A DNA stretch of 64,000 bases from Bernardetia sp042180575 (GTDB lineage: Bacteria; Bacteroidota; Bacteroidia; Cytophagales; Bernardetiaceae), in assembly GCF_042180575.1 (NCBI RefSeq), contig NZ_CP170094.1:4340001-4404000 (forward strand). Direction: 5' to 3'. The position numbers and the translations under genes are program-made. The notes under the pieces are model-generated. The model saw only the letters and a list, made by a program, of their open reading frames with translations. It did no database searches and was not told the DNA's origin. Numbering within the stretch: position 1 is the first letter of the stretch; the number at the start of each line of letters is the position of its first letter. This document shows, in pieces, positions 42,331 to 50,909 of the stretch.

Positions 42331-43788
42331 ATGGAAATTCTTATTAAAAATTTAGGTTCTATAAAGAACAATAAACAGACGATTGATTTAAGTAAAAAAT
42401 TATATGTTTTTGTAGGAGATAATAATAGTGGAAAAACGTATGTTTCACAACTTATTTGGACATTATATAATTACCAAATACAAGAGAGGTTTTCTCGGCA
42501 AACTGACATAGATTTTGATTTTGAAGTAGATAGCTTTGAAATAACGAAGGAACTTGTAGATGAGGTTTTAAATAAATATTTGGTTTTTATAGAGAAAGAA
42601 TTGGCAACAACATATAATATAGAAAATACCCCTTACAAAAATACTATTCTAAGCAATTTTCAATTAGAGTTTGTATATGATATAAATGAAGTAATAGAAG
42701 AAGGTTTTGAAGCTACCTTAGACATTAGCGAAAAAGAGGTTGGAAGTGCAAGTGTCTTTAAATTTCATAAGAAGGAAAACTCTTCACAAATATCAATTAC
42801 TAATATTGATATTGATAAATTACCTTTTGATTTGCCGAAAAACTCGTTAAGTAAAAGTGAAATGAAAAAATACACTTTCTTATCATCAATCATTAAAACT
42901 CTTTTAGATGATACAAATACATTATTTTTACCAGCTAATCGTTCTTTTTACGCTACATTTTATCCATATATTTATGAAATAGAAAGAGAAAAAAGAGAGA
43001 AAGAGATAGCAGAATTAAGAGGTTTATTGGATAAAAAAGGTAATAGTTTAGATTTAGCAAATTTCAATTTTTTTAAAAGACCTTATACTGCCCCTGTCAA
43101 TGATTTATTTGAAAAATTATATGATTTTAATAAAAATGCGAAAGAAACAGAAAACTACCCTAGTTTAGTAAACAGAATTTCTGAACTTATGGGAGGTGAT
43201 ATTTCTATGAATAGTTTAGAGGGAGTTTCAATGATTGATTTCGCTCTCAAAATAAAAGATACAGATAAAAGTTTGCCTATGTATTTGTCTTCATCATCTG
43301 TCAATCAACTAACACTTATTTATTTATATTTGAAGTATTGGGCAGATAAAGAAGATAATTTTCTTTTGATAGACGAACCAGAAGAAAATCTAAATCCTAA
43401 AAATCAAATCAAATTACTTGAAATATTGATTGATTTTGCAAACGAAAGTAATAATAAAGTACTCATAACTACGCATAGCCCCATAATTGCAGAATCTATA
43501 AATAATTATTCCTATTTAGATATTTTAAAGAACGAACTAAAGTTAGATGTTAAAGAGATAATTAAGGAAAATAAATTAAAACATATAAACAGTAATACAT
43601 CTATCGCTAAAGAAGATGTAGGAGTATATTTTTTTGATGGAAAAAAAATTATACATTATGATGATAATGAGTATGGTATTTCTTTTGATAATTTTAGAGA
43701 AATCGAAACATCAATGGAAAACAATAGCAAAATACTGACAGACTATATTTACTTACAAAAACAAGAAACTACAGAGAGTAATGGCTAA
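42331..43788 (+). CDS. AAA family ATPase, gene 1 of an overlapping ATPase-nuclease pair
   Basis: The 485-residue protein has Walker A GDNNSGKTYV (29-38), a degenerate ABC signature (MYLSSSSVNQLTLIYLYLKY), Walker B LLIDEPEENLNPKNQIKLLE and H-loop LITTHSPIIAESI. Between them is a long, poorly conserved arm region (about 100-300) with charged helices (EREKREKEIAELRG). It is OLD/RecF-like with no SMC-length coil. Its stop codon overlaps the next gene by 8 bp. Such linked ATPases usually regulate an effector encoded beside them. Confidence 0.85.
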   Translation: MEILIKNLGSIKNNKQTIDLSKKLYVFVGDNNSGKTYVSQLIWTLYNYQIQERFSRQTDIDFDFEVDSFEITKELVDEVLNKYLVFIEKELATTYNIENTPYKNTILSNFQLEFVYDINEVIEEGFEATLDISEKEVGSASVFKFHKKENSSQISITNIDIDKLPFDLPKNSLSKSEMKKYTFLSSIIKTLLDDTNTLFLPANRSFYATFYPYIYEIEREKREKEIAELRGLLDKKGNSLDLANFNFFKRPYTAPVNDLFEKLYDFNKNAKETENYPSLVNRISELMGGDISMNSLEGVSMIDFALKIKDTDKSLPMYLSSSSVNQLTLIYLYLKYWADKEDNFLLIDEPEENLNPKNQIKLLEILIDFANESNNKVLITTHSPIIAESINNYSYLDILKNELKLDVKEIIKENKLKHINSNTSIAKEDVGVYFFDGKKIIHYDDNEYGISFDNFREIETSMENNSKILTDYIYLQKQETTESNG

Positions 43789-44485
43789 AAAATATTTATT
43801 ACACAATGTAGCTGGGAAGAATAGTTTTATTATTCGTAATGAGTTTCAAAAGTTTTTGACTCGCTCAAAATTTATTGAAGATATATATGGAGACGATGAA
43901 ACAGTAGTTGAGGAAATTAAGGATGACGGCGAAATTGTACAAAAACTTAAAATTGATTTATCTCTTAGCACAAATATAAAAGCTATTTGGAGAGTAAATT
44001 TAGAACAAGAAATTGATGGAATATCAACTAAAAATTATTTTAGAACTCCTGAAATTGCTCTGTTGATTCTTACTCATCAAGAAGGACATAGTACTTCCAT
44101 ATTACATGTGGTATTTATTGAGTTGAAGAAATCTTTACAAGATAGTAAAGAAGAAGGACGGACATATAAACAAAGTACATTAAAAAGTTGTGAAGAAAAG
44201 TTTACTGCTGCTATGAATAGAATGTATATGTTATTGTCATTAAATGAACATAATAATGACCCAAATTATAGTGTCAGTATAATATTAAATTTTAAAGGAG
44301 TGATTTGTTATATAAATGATAATACAACTAGAAATGACAATACTCAACTATATCCTATTCTGAGATTAACTGCTAGAAATAATATTATAGATTGTAAAAC
44401 TATTTTTGGAGATAATGATAAGATGAAAGTAGCTTTTTACAATGATACAGATATTATTTCATTAGATAGATTACTTAATATTTGA
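43781..44485 (+). CDS. Putative PD-(D/E)xK-like nuclease paired with the ATPase
   Basis: The 234-residue protein has no obvious named family. The segment YFRTPEIALLILTHQ ... LHVVFIELKKSL (about 86-119) looks like a restriction-fold core: an acidic residue (Glu91), a hydrophobic strand and E-x-K (Glu114, Lys116). The rest is alpha/beta, with Lys/Asn-rich surface loops. Translation overlaps the ATPase by 8 bp, so the stoichiometry is probably coupled. The nuclease assignment rests on this motif only. It could instead be another effector fold. Confidence 0.55.
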   Translation: MAKKYLLHNVAGKNSFIIRNEFQKFLTRSKFIEDIYGDDETVVEEIKDDGEIVQKLKIDLSLSTNIKAIWRVNLEQEIDGISTKNYFRTPEIALLILTHQEGHSTSILHVVFIELKKSLQDSKEEGRTYKQSTLKSCEEKFTAAMNRMYMLLSLNEHNNDPNYSVSIILNFKGVICYINDNTTRNDNTQLYPILRLTARNNIIDCKTIFGDNDKMKVAFYNDTDIISLDRLLNI

Positions 44486-44589
44486 GCAAATAAATATTGA
44501 TTTCAACAAACTCAAAAACTCCCCTATCGCAAAACTTCTACAAAAATTAAACTTTAACATTCTCTAAATTCAGTTTCAGTCAATCTAAA

Positions 44590-44621
44590 TTGATAAAAAC
44601 TCTTATTTTTCCTTATTTTTG
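44590..44621 (+). promoter_or_regulatory. Possible promoter of the T9SS cargo gene
   Basis: A TTG at 44590-44592 and TATTTTTG at 44614-44621 are separated by 21 bp. This matches the Bacteroidota TTG/TAnnTTTG consensus. The ATG is only 5 bp downstream, so transcription would begin essentially at the start codon. Either the mRNA is nearly leaderless or the match is fortuitous. Confidence 0.35.
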
Positions 44622-44626
44622 TAGTT

Positions 44627-46594
44627 ATGAATAAAACGATAATGACTCTTTTCCTCCTTATATTTATAAGTTTAGGAATTTATACACAGGCAGTTGCTCA
44701 AATTTTGGTTTTTCCAACTCAAAACCACAAACAAATTAATTCAGAGCAATTAAAAAATAGCAAAACAGACAACTCTAATTCTGTTAGATTAAACAAAATT
44801 CAAAAAATAGATAGTATTGCAGTAGATACAATCGTTCTGACTTTGCCGTTTTTTGAAGATTTTTCTACTACACCTATTGGTGCGCCCGATACTACCAAAT
44901 GGATAAAAGGAAGTGGTGTTTTTGTTAATAATGGAATTCCTCTCAATCCTCCTACAAAAAATGTAGCGACTTTTGACGGTGTGGCTGCCAATGGAAGACC
45001 TTACGACCAACTTTTTCCTACTCGCCAAGGTTTGGGAGATACACTTACTTCTCAACGAATAGATTTGACAGGAACAGATGCAGGCGATGGATTGTATTTT
45101 TCTTTTATGCTACAGGCTCGTGGAAATGGAGAAACGCCTGATACAACTGATTTTCTGAAAGTAGAGTTTTTGGATAATGAAGGGAATTGGGAGCAAAAGT
45201 GGGAAAAGCGAGGAGGCAGAATTGATACAAAAGGTTTCGAACATGTCATTTTGAAAATCCAAGAAGAAAAATTTTTGCACGATAGTTTGCAGTTTCGTTT
45301 TATGTCTTTCAATCGTCTTTCGGGAGCTTTTGATGTTTGGAATGTAGATTATATTTATTTCAATACAAGTAGAATCCCAACAGACACTGTTTTTCTTGAT
45401 GTTGCGACAAGCAAAACACCTTCACATTTTATCAAACCTTATTCTGCTGTTCCTTATGAACATTTTTGGAATGATACTACTCAATTTTTGACGGATTCTA
45501 TTTTTTCATCGGTTAATAATTTAGATGAAACTTTCAATGTCATTTCGTATTTGTGTGAAGTTAGAAATGAAGAAACTCAACAAATTTTGGGGTACTGGTA
45601 TGGATTGGATTCCGATAATGCTTCTTCGTCTGATTTGGTAGAAGGATTTGAACGAAACAAAGAAATTGTAGCGATTCCGAATGCTAGTATTTTGCCACAA
45701 GGACAAGATTCTATGACAATTACACATCAGTTTCAAGTAAATACTAGAGAACCTGATGATAATTTTGGAGGAGTTTATACACGAGATAACGATACGATTA
45801 GTCAGACTTCTGTTTTCAAGGATTTTTATGCGTATGATGACGGAACAGCAGAATATGCAGCAGGAATTAATCAGCGTTTCGGACAACTTGCCTATCAATA
45901 TTATATTTCGCAGCCTGATAAACTGACCCATATTGATATTTATTTTTCAAGAATTGGAGCAAGTGTAGAAAATCAGACCTTTAATCTAAAAGTTTGGCAA
46001 AAGATTGATTTATCAAAAACAGATATTGAAGATTCGGTTATGCTTACTCAGAATTCTATTTTGAAATATTCTGATGGAATAAATCAGTTTAGAAGAATTA
46101 AGCTTTCTCGTTCGCTTGATGTTTCAGATACGATTTATATTGGCATTCAGCAGTTGGGAGATAATATGTTGCCGATTGGTCTTGATGTTCAGACAGATTC
46201 GAAAAGTAAAATGTTTTTTAATGTTCGTAATTATTGGGAACAAAATGAGTTTGTTGATGGAAGTTTGATGTTGCGTCCTGTTTTTGCAAAAGATGATATT
46301 GTTACAGGAATTGATGATATAACCGAAGAAAATCAGTTTGAGATGTGGCAACAAAATTTGGTTTTATATCCAAATCCAGCACAAGACAAAATTCGTTTTA
46401 CAACAAAAGTAGAAAATGTACAGATTATAGATTTGACAGGAAAAGTTTTGGAAGAGTATAAACTCAATCCGTATTCTTCTTTTGAAACAGACAAAGAAAT
46501 TATTTTACCTTCCTTTATGAAAAATGGAATGTATTTGGTAAGATGTCAGTATAAAAACTTTATGACAGTTAAGAAATTGGTTATTCAGAAGTAA
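44627..46594 (+). CDS. Secreted protein with C-terminal T9SS type A sorting domain
   Basis: The 655-residue protein has a signal peptide (residues 1-24, ending AVAQ), a beta-rich LamG/concanavalin-like region (about 60-220; FFEDFSTTPIGAPDTTKWI), a middle domain and a C-terminal sorting domain (about 575-655; LVLYPNPAQDKIRFT ... NGMYLVRCQYKNFMTVKKLV). The type IX system recognises this domain and transfers cargo to the cell surface. The central domain gives no enzymatic motif that I recognise, so function is unknown. Gene-sized spacing and a promoter-like element suggest a single transcript. Confidence 0.85.
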   Translation: MNKTIMTLFLLIFISLGIYTQAVAQILVFPTQNHKQINSEQLKNSKTDNSNSVRLNKIQKIDSIAVDTIVLTLPFFEDFSTTPIGAPDTTKWIKGSGVFVNNGIPLNPPTKNVATFDGVAANGRPYDQLFPTRQGLGDTLTSQRIDLTGTDAGDGLYFSFMLQARGNGETPDTTDFLKVEFLDNEGNWEQKWEKRGGRIDTKGFEHVILKIQEEKFLHDSLQFRFMSFNRLSGAFDVWNVDYIYFNTSRIPTDTVFLDVATSKTPSHFIKPYSAVPYEHFWNDTTQFLTDSIFSSVNNLDETFNVISYLCEVRNEETQQILGYWYGLDSDNASSSDLVEGFERNKEIVAIPNASILPQGQDSMTITHQFQVNTREPDDNFGGVYTRDNDTISQTSVFKDFYAYDDGTAEYAAGINQRFGQLAYQYYISQPDKLTHIDIYFSRIGASVENQTFNLKVWQKIDLSKTDIEDSVMLTQNSILKYSDGINQFRRIKLSRSLDVSDTIYIGIQQLGDNMLPIGLDVQTDSKSKMFFNVRNYWEQNEFVDGSLMLRPVFAKDDIVTGIDDITEENQFEMWQQNLVLYPNPAQDKIRFTTKVENVQIIDLTGKVLEEYKLNPYSSFETDKEIILPSFMKNGMYLVRCQYKNFMTVKKLVIQK

Positions 46595-46658
46595 TTTGAA
46601 CTTGATTATCTTGATTTTCGTATAATTAAAAAAGAATTGAGATTAAAATTATAAAACT

Positions 46659-46883
46659 ATGATTGATTACAAAAAATATATAACTATAAATCCAAATCAA
46701 CGTTTTGGGAAGCCGTGCATTATCGGAACTCGTATTTCAGTATATGATGTTCTGAATTGGTTTGCAAATGGAATGAGTGAAGAAGAAATTATAGAGGATT
46801 TCCCAGAACTTTCTACTGCTCAAATTAGAGCTTGTTTGGCTTTTGCAGCAGATAAAAATCATAAAATCAGAATTGCTTCTTAG
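46659..46883 (+). CDS. DUF433 family antitoxin-like protein, orphan
   Basis: The 74-residue protein has the DUF433 pattern INPNQRFGKPCIIGTRISVY ... GMSEEEIIEDFPELSTAQIRA. The winged-helix-like fold normally pairs with a PIN-like (DUF5615/Mut7-C) toxin. No such partner lies within the flanking few hundred bases. A strong hairpin terminator follows at 46917, so the gene ends here. It may therefore be an orphan antitoxin or regulator. Confidence 0.8.
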   Translation: MIDYKKYITINPNQRFGKPCIIGTRISVYDVLNWFANGMSEEEIIEDFPELSTAQIRACLAFAADKNHKIRIAS

Positions 46884-46916
46884 AAATTGAGTAAAGAAAA
46901 TAATTTATTGAATAGC

Positions 46917-46947
46917 AAAGCGACACAAAATAGTGTCGCTTTTTTTT
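46917..46947 (+). terminator. Rho-independent terminator after the DUF433 gene
   Basis: A perfect 10-bp stem (aaagcgacac / gtgtcgcttt) with loop aaaata and a run of seven T's, 34 bp past the stop. Confidence 0.85.
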
Positions 46948-47450
46948 ATTTATATGTTTTAACTTTTTTTAGTAAATAAAAAATAAAGATTTTCTAATAC
47001 TCTGTTAATAATAATAATCAGTATATAATTCTGTATTTATTTATTTTTCAAAATATAATTCTGATTTTAAGTAGGGGTTGCAAACTCTTATTTTGTTATG
47101 ATTTATTAGGATTTATTTTTTTTGATAGTATTACTTTTAACTTAAAATTATGAAATGTCAGAATTAAAATATTTTGTCTTGTTAATTAGCAGAATAAAAT
47201 TTTGATTTTTATATTAAAATATGTTTTTTGTTTGGGTTGCACGTTTTTTAGTTAAAAGTGATTTTCAGAAATACAATTTTCAAACCTGTAACCTATACTG
47301 AAAGAAGCCGTTAGGTACAGTAACAACAACGAAAAATAAGGAAACAAAAAACGAAACTATTTTAGTTGTCTTTGTAATACATATTTAAAACTTATTTTAT
47401 TACAAAATAATTATTCTTTAGTTACACCAAAATACAAATCACAATTAACT
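46948..47450. other. 503-bp AT-rich gap without genes
   Basis: No plausible coding region, RNA gene or inverted repeat was seen. The segment is very AT-rich, with T-tracts and two short G-rich islands (gtaggggttgcaaactc and tttgggttgcacg) near 47073 and 47233. It presumably holds the promoter of the small secreted protein gene at 47451; no good TTG/TAnnTTTG match was found. Confidence 0.4.
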
Positions 47451-47798
47451 ATGAACATCTCAAAATTAATCTTCGCAGTCGTTTTTACACTTACTTTTTC
47501 ATTCAATTCTTTTGCTACTAATACATCAACAACAGATATAACAGACAAAGTAAAAAACGAATTTACAGCTACTTTTTCACCAAAGACAGATAATAAAGCA
47601 ACAGCAAGCATCACAAATAATAAAGGAACTGTTGTCGTAACACTTACCAACGAACAGGGAAATATTTTACAGGAAAGAACAATTACATCGAAAAATATAA
47701 AATATACAATCAGTCTTGAAAATCTACCAAAAGGAACTTACTTTTTGCAAGTAATAGGAGAAGATAAGGCAACTTATGAAACCTATCAAGTAAAGTAA
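47451..47798 (+). CDS. Small secreted protein with sorting-domain-like fold
   Basis: The 115-residue protein has a signal peptide (MNISKLIFAVVFTLTFSFNS, cleaved near FATN). A single beta-sandwich-like domain follows, with the pattern ITNNKGTVVVTLTNEQGNIL ... LENLPKGTYFLQVIGEDKAT. This resembles the C-terminal T9SS/DUF3244-type domain without the YPNP head. Such stand-alone domains are common in Bacteroidota. No function is recognised. Confidence 0.7.
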   Translation: MNISKLIFAVVFTLTFSFNSFATNTSTTDITDKVKNEFTATFSPKTDNKATASITNNKGTVVVTLTNEQGNILQERTITSKNIKYTISLENLPKGTYFLQVIGEDKATYETYQVK

Positions 47799-47803
47799 GT
47801 ATC

Positions 47804-47827
47804 AATTACGAATTACGAATGTAAATT
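47804..47827. repeat. ATTACGAATTACG-type repeat
   Basis: The sequence aattacgaattacgaatgta plus aattg lies immediately after the 47451 gene. Same motif as 15276-15310 and 50650-50678. Confidence 0.5.
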
Positions 47828-47913
47828 GCTGAATACAAGTAATTTATGTTTGAAGTAATTCATTTTAGTAAATTTCTTTTGCTAAGTAAGGTTCTATCTC
47901 TTCATAAATTCAG

Positions 47914-47945
47914 AAAAGCAGCTTCATTTGGAGTTGCTTTTTTTT
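47914..47945 (+). terminator. Imperfect terminator before the GldN-like gene
   Basis: Stem aaaagcagct / agttgctttt with one G-T pair and a T-run of at least six, in the 223-bp gap after the small secreted protein gene. Confidence 0.55.
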
Positions 47946-48021
47946 GTCTATAATTTACTGTGCAAAACTGCGTTTATGAGTTGAATCCAAGTTTTTAGAA
48001 CATCACTAAAAATTAAATCCT

Positions 48022-48567
48022 ATGAAAACTACTTTATTTGTACTATTATTTTTCATTTGTCAAAGTATCAGTTTTTCTCAAACTCTAAACAAAGAAGAGG
48101 TTTTGAAAACAGATACTTTTTTTGTGTGGGAAGTTTTGGATTTGCAGCAAGTAGAAAATACAGGGTTTATGTATCAAGATTGTAATTTTATAAATCTACT
48201 TTTAGAAAGTGTACGGCTAGGAATTATACGACCTTATACAAATGATGATTTACAGATGAGGTTAGCTCAACAAGTCTTTGAATATAGAGTAAATAAAAAT
48301 AACATTTTTAACAAGATAATTTTGAAAAGCAAAGTGAATTATCAAGTTGATGAAATTTTTTCTCACGAAGTAATTGCAATTAGTATTTATTCTGAAAAAG
48401 GACAGTTGATTTGTGCCTTTAGTTATCAAGAGTTAGTACAAAATTTACTGTCAGAAAACTCAGAAGCGATGATTTGTTTGGGAGATGGCTTGAAAATTCC
48501 TTTGATAGAAGTTTTTGAAAATCAATCTTTCAAGACAGAGTTTTTGAAAAAAGTAAAAATTAAGTAG
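48022..48567 (+). CDS. Secreted hypothetical protein, possibly GldN-like
   Basis: The 181-residue protein has a signal peptide (MKTTLFVLLFFICQSISFSQ). The mature part begins LNKEEVLKTDTFFVWEVLDL and carries NFINLLLESVRLGIIRPYTN. In family memory this echoes GldN/PorN proteins (a DLREK... segment followed by LL..V..G.I..Y). The similarity is weak and the protein is shorter than canonical GldN. It lacks neighbouring gldK, gldL and gldM genes. Call it a secreted hypothetical, possibly related to T9SS accessory proteins. Confidence 0.55.
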   Translation: MKTTLFVLLFFICQSISFSQTLNKEEVLKTDTFFVWEVLDLQQVENTGFMYQDCNFINLLLESVRLGIIRPYTNDDLQMRLAQQVFEYRVNKNNIFNKIILKSKVNYQVDEIFSHEVIAISIYSEKGQLICAFSYQELVQNLLSENSEAMICLGDGLKIPLIEVFENQSFKTEFLKKVKIK

Positions 48568-48644
48568 GAAATACATTTTAACCACAGAGGTTGAAGAGGA
48601 AATACAAGAGAATGAATTTTTTTCCATTTCCCAATTCCCAATTT

Positions 48645-50642
48645 TTATTTCCTTAGGTAACTTGCCAGTTTTTGTTTGAATGCTTCTTTATTGAATGGTT
48701 TGGCGATGTAGTCGTTCATTCCTGCTGCAATACATTTTTCGGCTTCTCCTTTTAGTGCAGAGGCTGTCATGGCGATGATTGTTAGGTCTTTTGAAATGGT
48801 TTCTCTTATGATTTTTGTGGCTTGGTAGCCGTCCATTTCTGGCATGTGAACATCCATTAAGACCAAATTAAACTCTTCTTGTTGTAGTTTTTCGACAGCT
48901 TCTTTTCCATTGAAAGCTACATGAATATCATAATTCCAATTTTTGAGCATGGTTACTACTAAAAGCTGATTTATTTCGTTGTCTTCTGCAAGCAAAATCT
49001 TATTTGTAATTGGTTTGGGAGTTGCAATACTTGTACTATCTATATTATCTTTTTGAGCAAGGTTTTCAGAATTGATTGCATTGCGAAGAAAATCAGGAAT
49101 TTGATTGGTTCTGTCTCGTTGTACAATGGGTTCACTTACTTCTGTATATTTTTTGTATCGAAGCTGGAAGGCAAATGTAGAGCCTTGTCCTACTTTACTT
49201 TTTGCATAAATTTCTCCTCCTTGAAGTTCTACTAATTGTTTACAGATGGCAAGTCCTAGTCCTGTTCCTCCATATTTGCGTGTTGTGTCGCTACTTGCTT
49301 GTGTAAACATCGTAAAAATATCATCTATTTTTTCTTCTGAAATTCCGATTCCTGTATCACTTACATAAAAATGAAGGGTTACAAAATTTTTGTCTTCATC
49401 TACTAAATTAGCACCAATTACAATTTCTCCTTTGTGTGTAAATTTTACAGCATTTCCCAAAAGATTGAGTAAAACTTGTCGTAAACGTACTTCATCACCC
49501 ACAAAACGAGCAGGAATATCTCGGCTGATATTACTTTTTAGAGTTACTTTTTTGGTATCTGCTTTTACTTTTATGCTACTTATCAATCCTTCTACGATGG
49601 GATAAAAATCAATAGGGCTTTCCTCAAAAGAAATTTTTCCAGATTCAATTTTTGATAAATCCAAAATATCATTAATAATAACAAGTAAATGGTCAGCCGA
49701 AGATTTAATTGCATTTACGTACTTCAACTGAACATTATTGAGTGAAGTATCTAATAAAAGCTCTGACATTCCATAGACTCCATTCATAGGCGTTCGGATT
49801 TCGTGGCTCATATTTGCCAAAAACTGCTCTTTTGCCTTTGCTGATTGTTCGGCTTGTTCTTTTGCCAAAACTAAAGCTAAATTTTGCTGTTCGATTTGAG
49901 CAAGCATATCATCAAAACTTTCTGTCAGTGTTCCGATTTCGTCCCTTCTATCTCCTCTACTTATCCGTGTTGAATATACTTTTTCTTGTGCAATTTGTTT
50001 GGTTTGGGCTGTCAGTTCCAAAATAGGTTTCGACACAAGTCTTTGCAGGCGAATAGCAATAAAATAAGTCAGTAAAGAAACAGTCAGTAAAATAAGCCCT
50101 GTAATGAGTGCATAACGTTGAAGACGGTCATAAAAACGGTCAAGATTAGATAAAAGATAAACTGTAGGATAAGTTGGGGGGCGATTATCTATCGAAAGTC
50201 CTGTTGTATTATCACTATTAAAACTGGCTAATTCTACTTCTCTTCGATGATGAACTGACATTTGATTATTCAATAAATCAAATTCTAAATGAGGAGGCTC
50301 TTCATATTTAGGACTTTTGGGCATTCCCAAACGCTCGTATTTTGCAAAAGGTCTGCCGAGTGTATCATATACTTGTGCAGCCAAAATATTAGGGTCAGAA
50401 GCAAACAAATCTTTCAACTGATTCTCGGTAGCTGAAGGGTCTGCAAAACTAACCGAAATATAAGCATCCCTAGAGATAATTTGTGCTCTATCACGCAAAC
50501 CAGTTTCTAATTCTGTTCTATAATCAATCAAATCATAAATAATAAATGCTGTAAAAGCAGTTATTAAGGCAATAATAGTCGCTATCATAATCGAACCGAC
50601 TACTTTTGTCTTTATAGAAACATGATTGAGAAACTTAAACAT
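48645..50642 (-). CDS. Hybrid sensor histidine kinase (CHASE8-like, HAMP, HisKA, HATPase, REC)
   Basis: About 665 residues from the ATG at 50642. A TTG at 50651 is possible but less likely. Layout: TM helix 1 (about 15-38), a periplasmic CHASE8-like sensor (RAQIISRDAYISVSFADPSA), TM helix 2 (about 180-200), HAMP, and a short coiled coil. Then come HisKA with His280 (LANMSHEIRTPMNGVYG), N-box VLLNLLGNAVKFTHKGE, G1 DTGIGIS and G2 GTGLGLAICKQL. The C-terminal receiver has Asp597 (LVLMDVHMPEMDG) and Lys in IAKPFNKEAF. The downstream phosphotransfer partner is not adjacent. Confidence 0.92.
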   Translation of the reverse strand: MFKFLNHVSIKTKVVGSIMIATIIALITAFTAFIIYDLIDYRTELETGLRDRAQIISRDAYISVSFADPSATENQLKDLFASDPNILAAQVYDTLGRPFAKYERLGMPKSPKYEEPPHLEFDLLNNQMSVHHRREVELASFNSDNTTGLSIDNRPPTYPTVYLLSNLDRFYDRLQRYALITGLILLTVSLLTYFIAIRLQRLVSKPILELTAQTKQIAQEKVYSTRISRGDRRDEIGTLTESFDDMLAQIEQQNLALVLAKEQAEQSAKAKEQFLANMSHEIRTPMNGVYGMSELLLDTSLNNVQLKYVNAIKSSADHLLVIINDILDLSKIESGKISFEESPIDFYPIVEGLISSIKVKADTKKVTLKSNISRDIPARFVGDEVRLRQVLLNLLGNAVKFTHKGEIVIGANLVDEDKNFVTLHFYVSDTGIGISEEKIDDIFTMFTQASSDTTRKYGGTGLGLAICKQLVELQGGEIYAKSKVGQGSTFAFQLRYKKYTEVSEPIVQRDRTNQIPDFLRNAINSENLAQKDNIDSTSIATPKPITNKILLAEDNEINQLLVVTMLKNWNYDIHVAFNGKEAVEKLQQEEFNLVLMDVHMPEMDGYQATKIIRETISKDLTIIAMTASALKGEAEKCIAAGMNDYIAKPFNKEAFKQKLASYLRK

Positions 50643-50649
50643 AAACAAC

Positions 50650-50678
50650 AATTACGGATTACGGATTAAAAATTACGA
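50650..50678. repeat. ATTACGAATTACG-type repeat
   Basis: The sequence attacggattacggatt followed by aaaaattacg lies 8 bp upstream of the hybrid kinase ATG. Confidence 0.5.
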
Positions 50679-50841
50679 TTATTTCTAATCTTAATTAAAA
50701 AGTTAAAGAGTACCATAAATTCAATTATAGAAATAAACTAGCTGCAATAGTTTTGCCTTAAAATCAAAAGTAAAACAAAATTAGATTTAATACTATACTA
50801 ATTTAGATAAAACCTAACTTTGTGTCGATTGAAAGATTTTG

Positions 50842-50897
50842 ACTTGATAAATCAAGTGGTTACATAACTAACATGCAGCCATTTGATTTATCAAATT
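50842..50897. promoter_or_regulatory. Two related TGAT..ATCA stem-loops near the M16 peptidase 3' end
   Basis: The sequences acttgataaatcaagt (50842-50857) and atttgatttatcaaat (50882-50897) have 7-bp arms and 2-nt loops with related cores. One lies 12 bp past the peptidase stop. They could form a terminator pair or an operator. Confidence 0.35.
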
Positions 50898-50909
50898 AAA
50901 CACTTCAAA

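Noticed and set aside
46948..47450. Possible small RNA in the AT-rich gap
   Set aside because: No stable fold or promoter-terminator pair was visible by eye.
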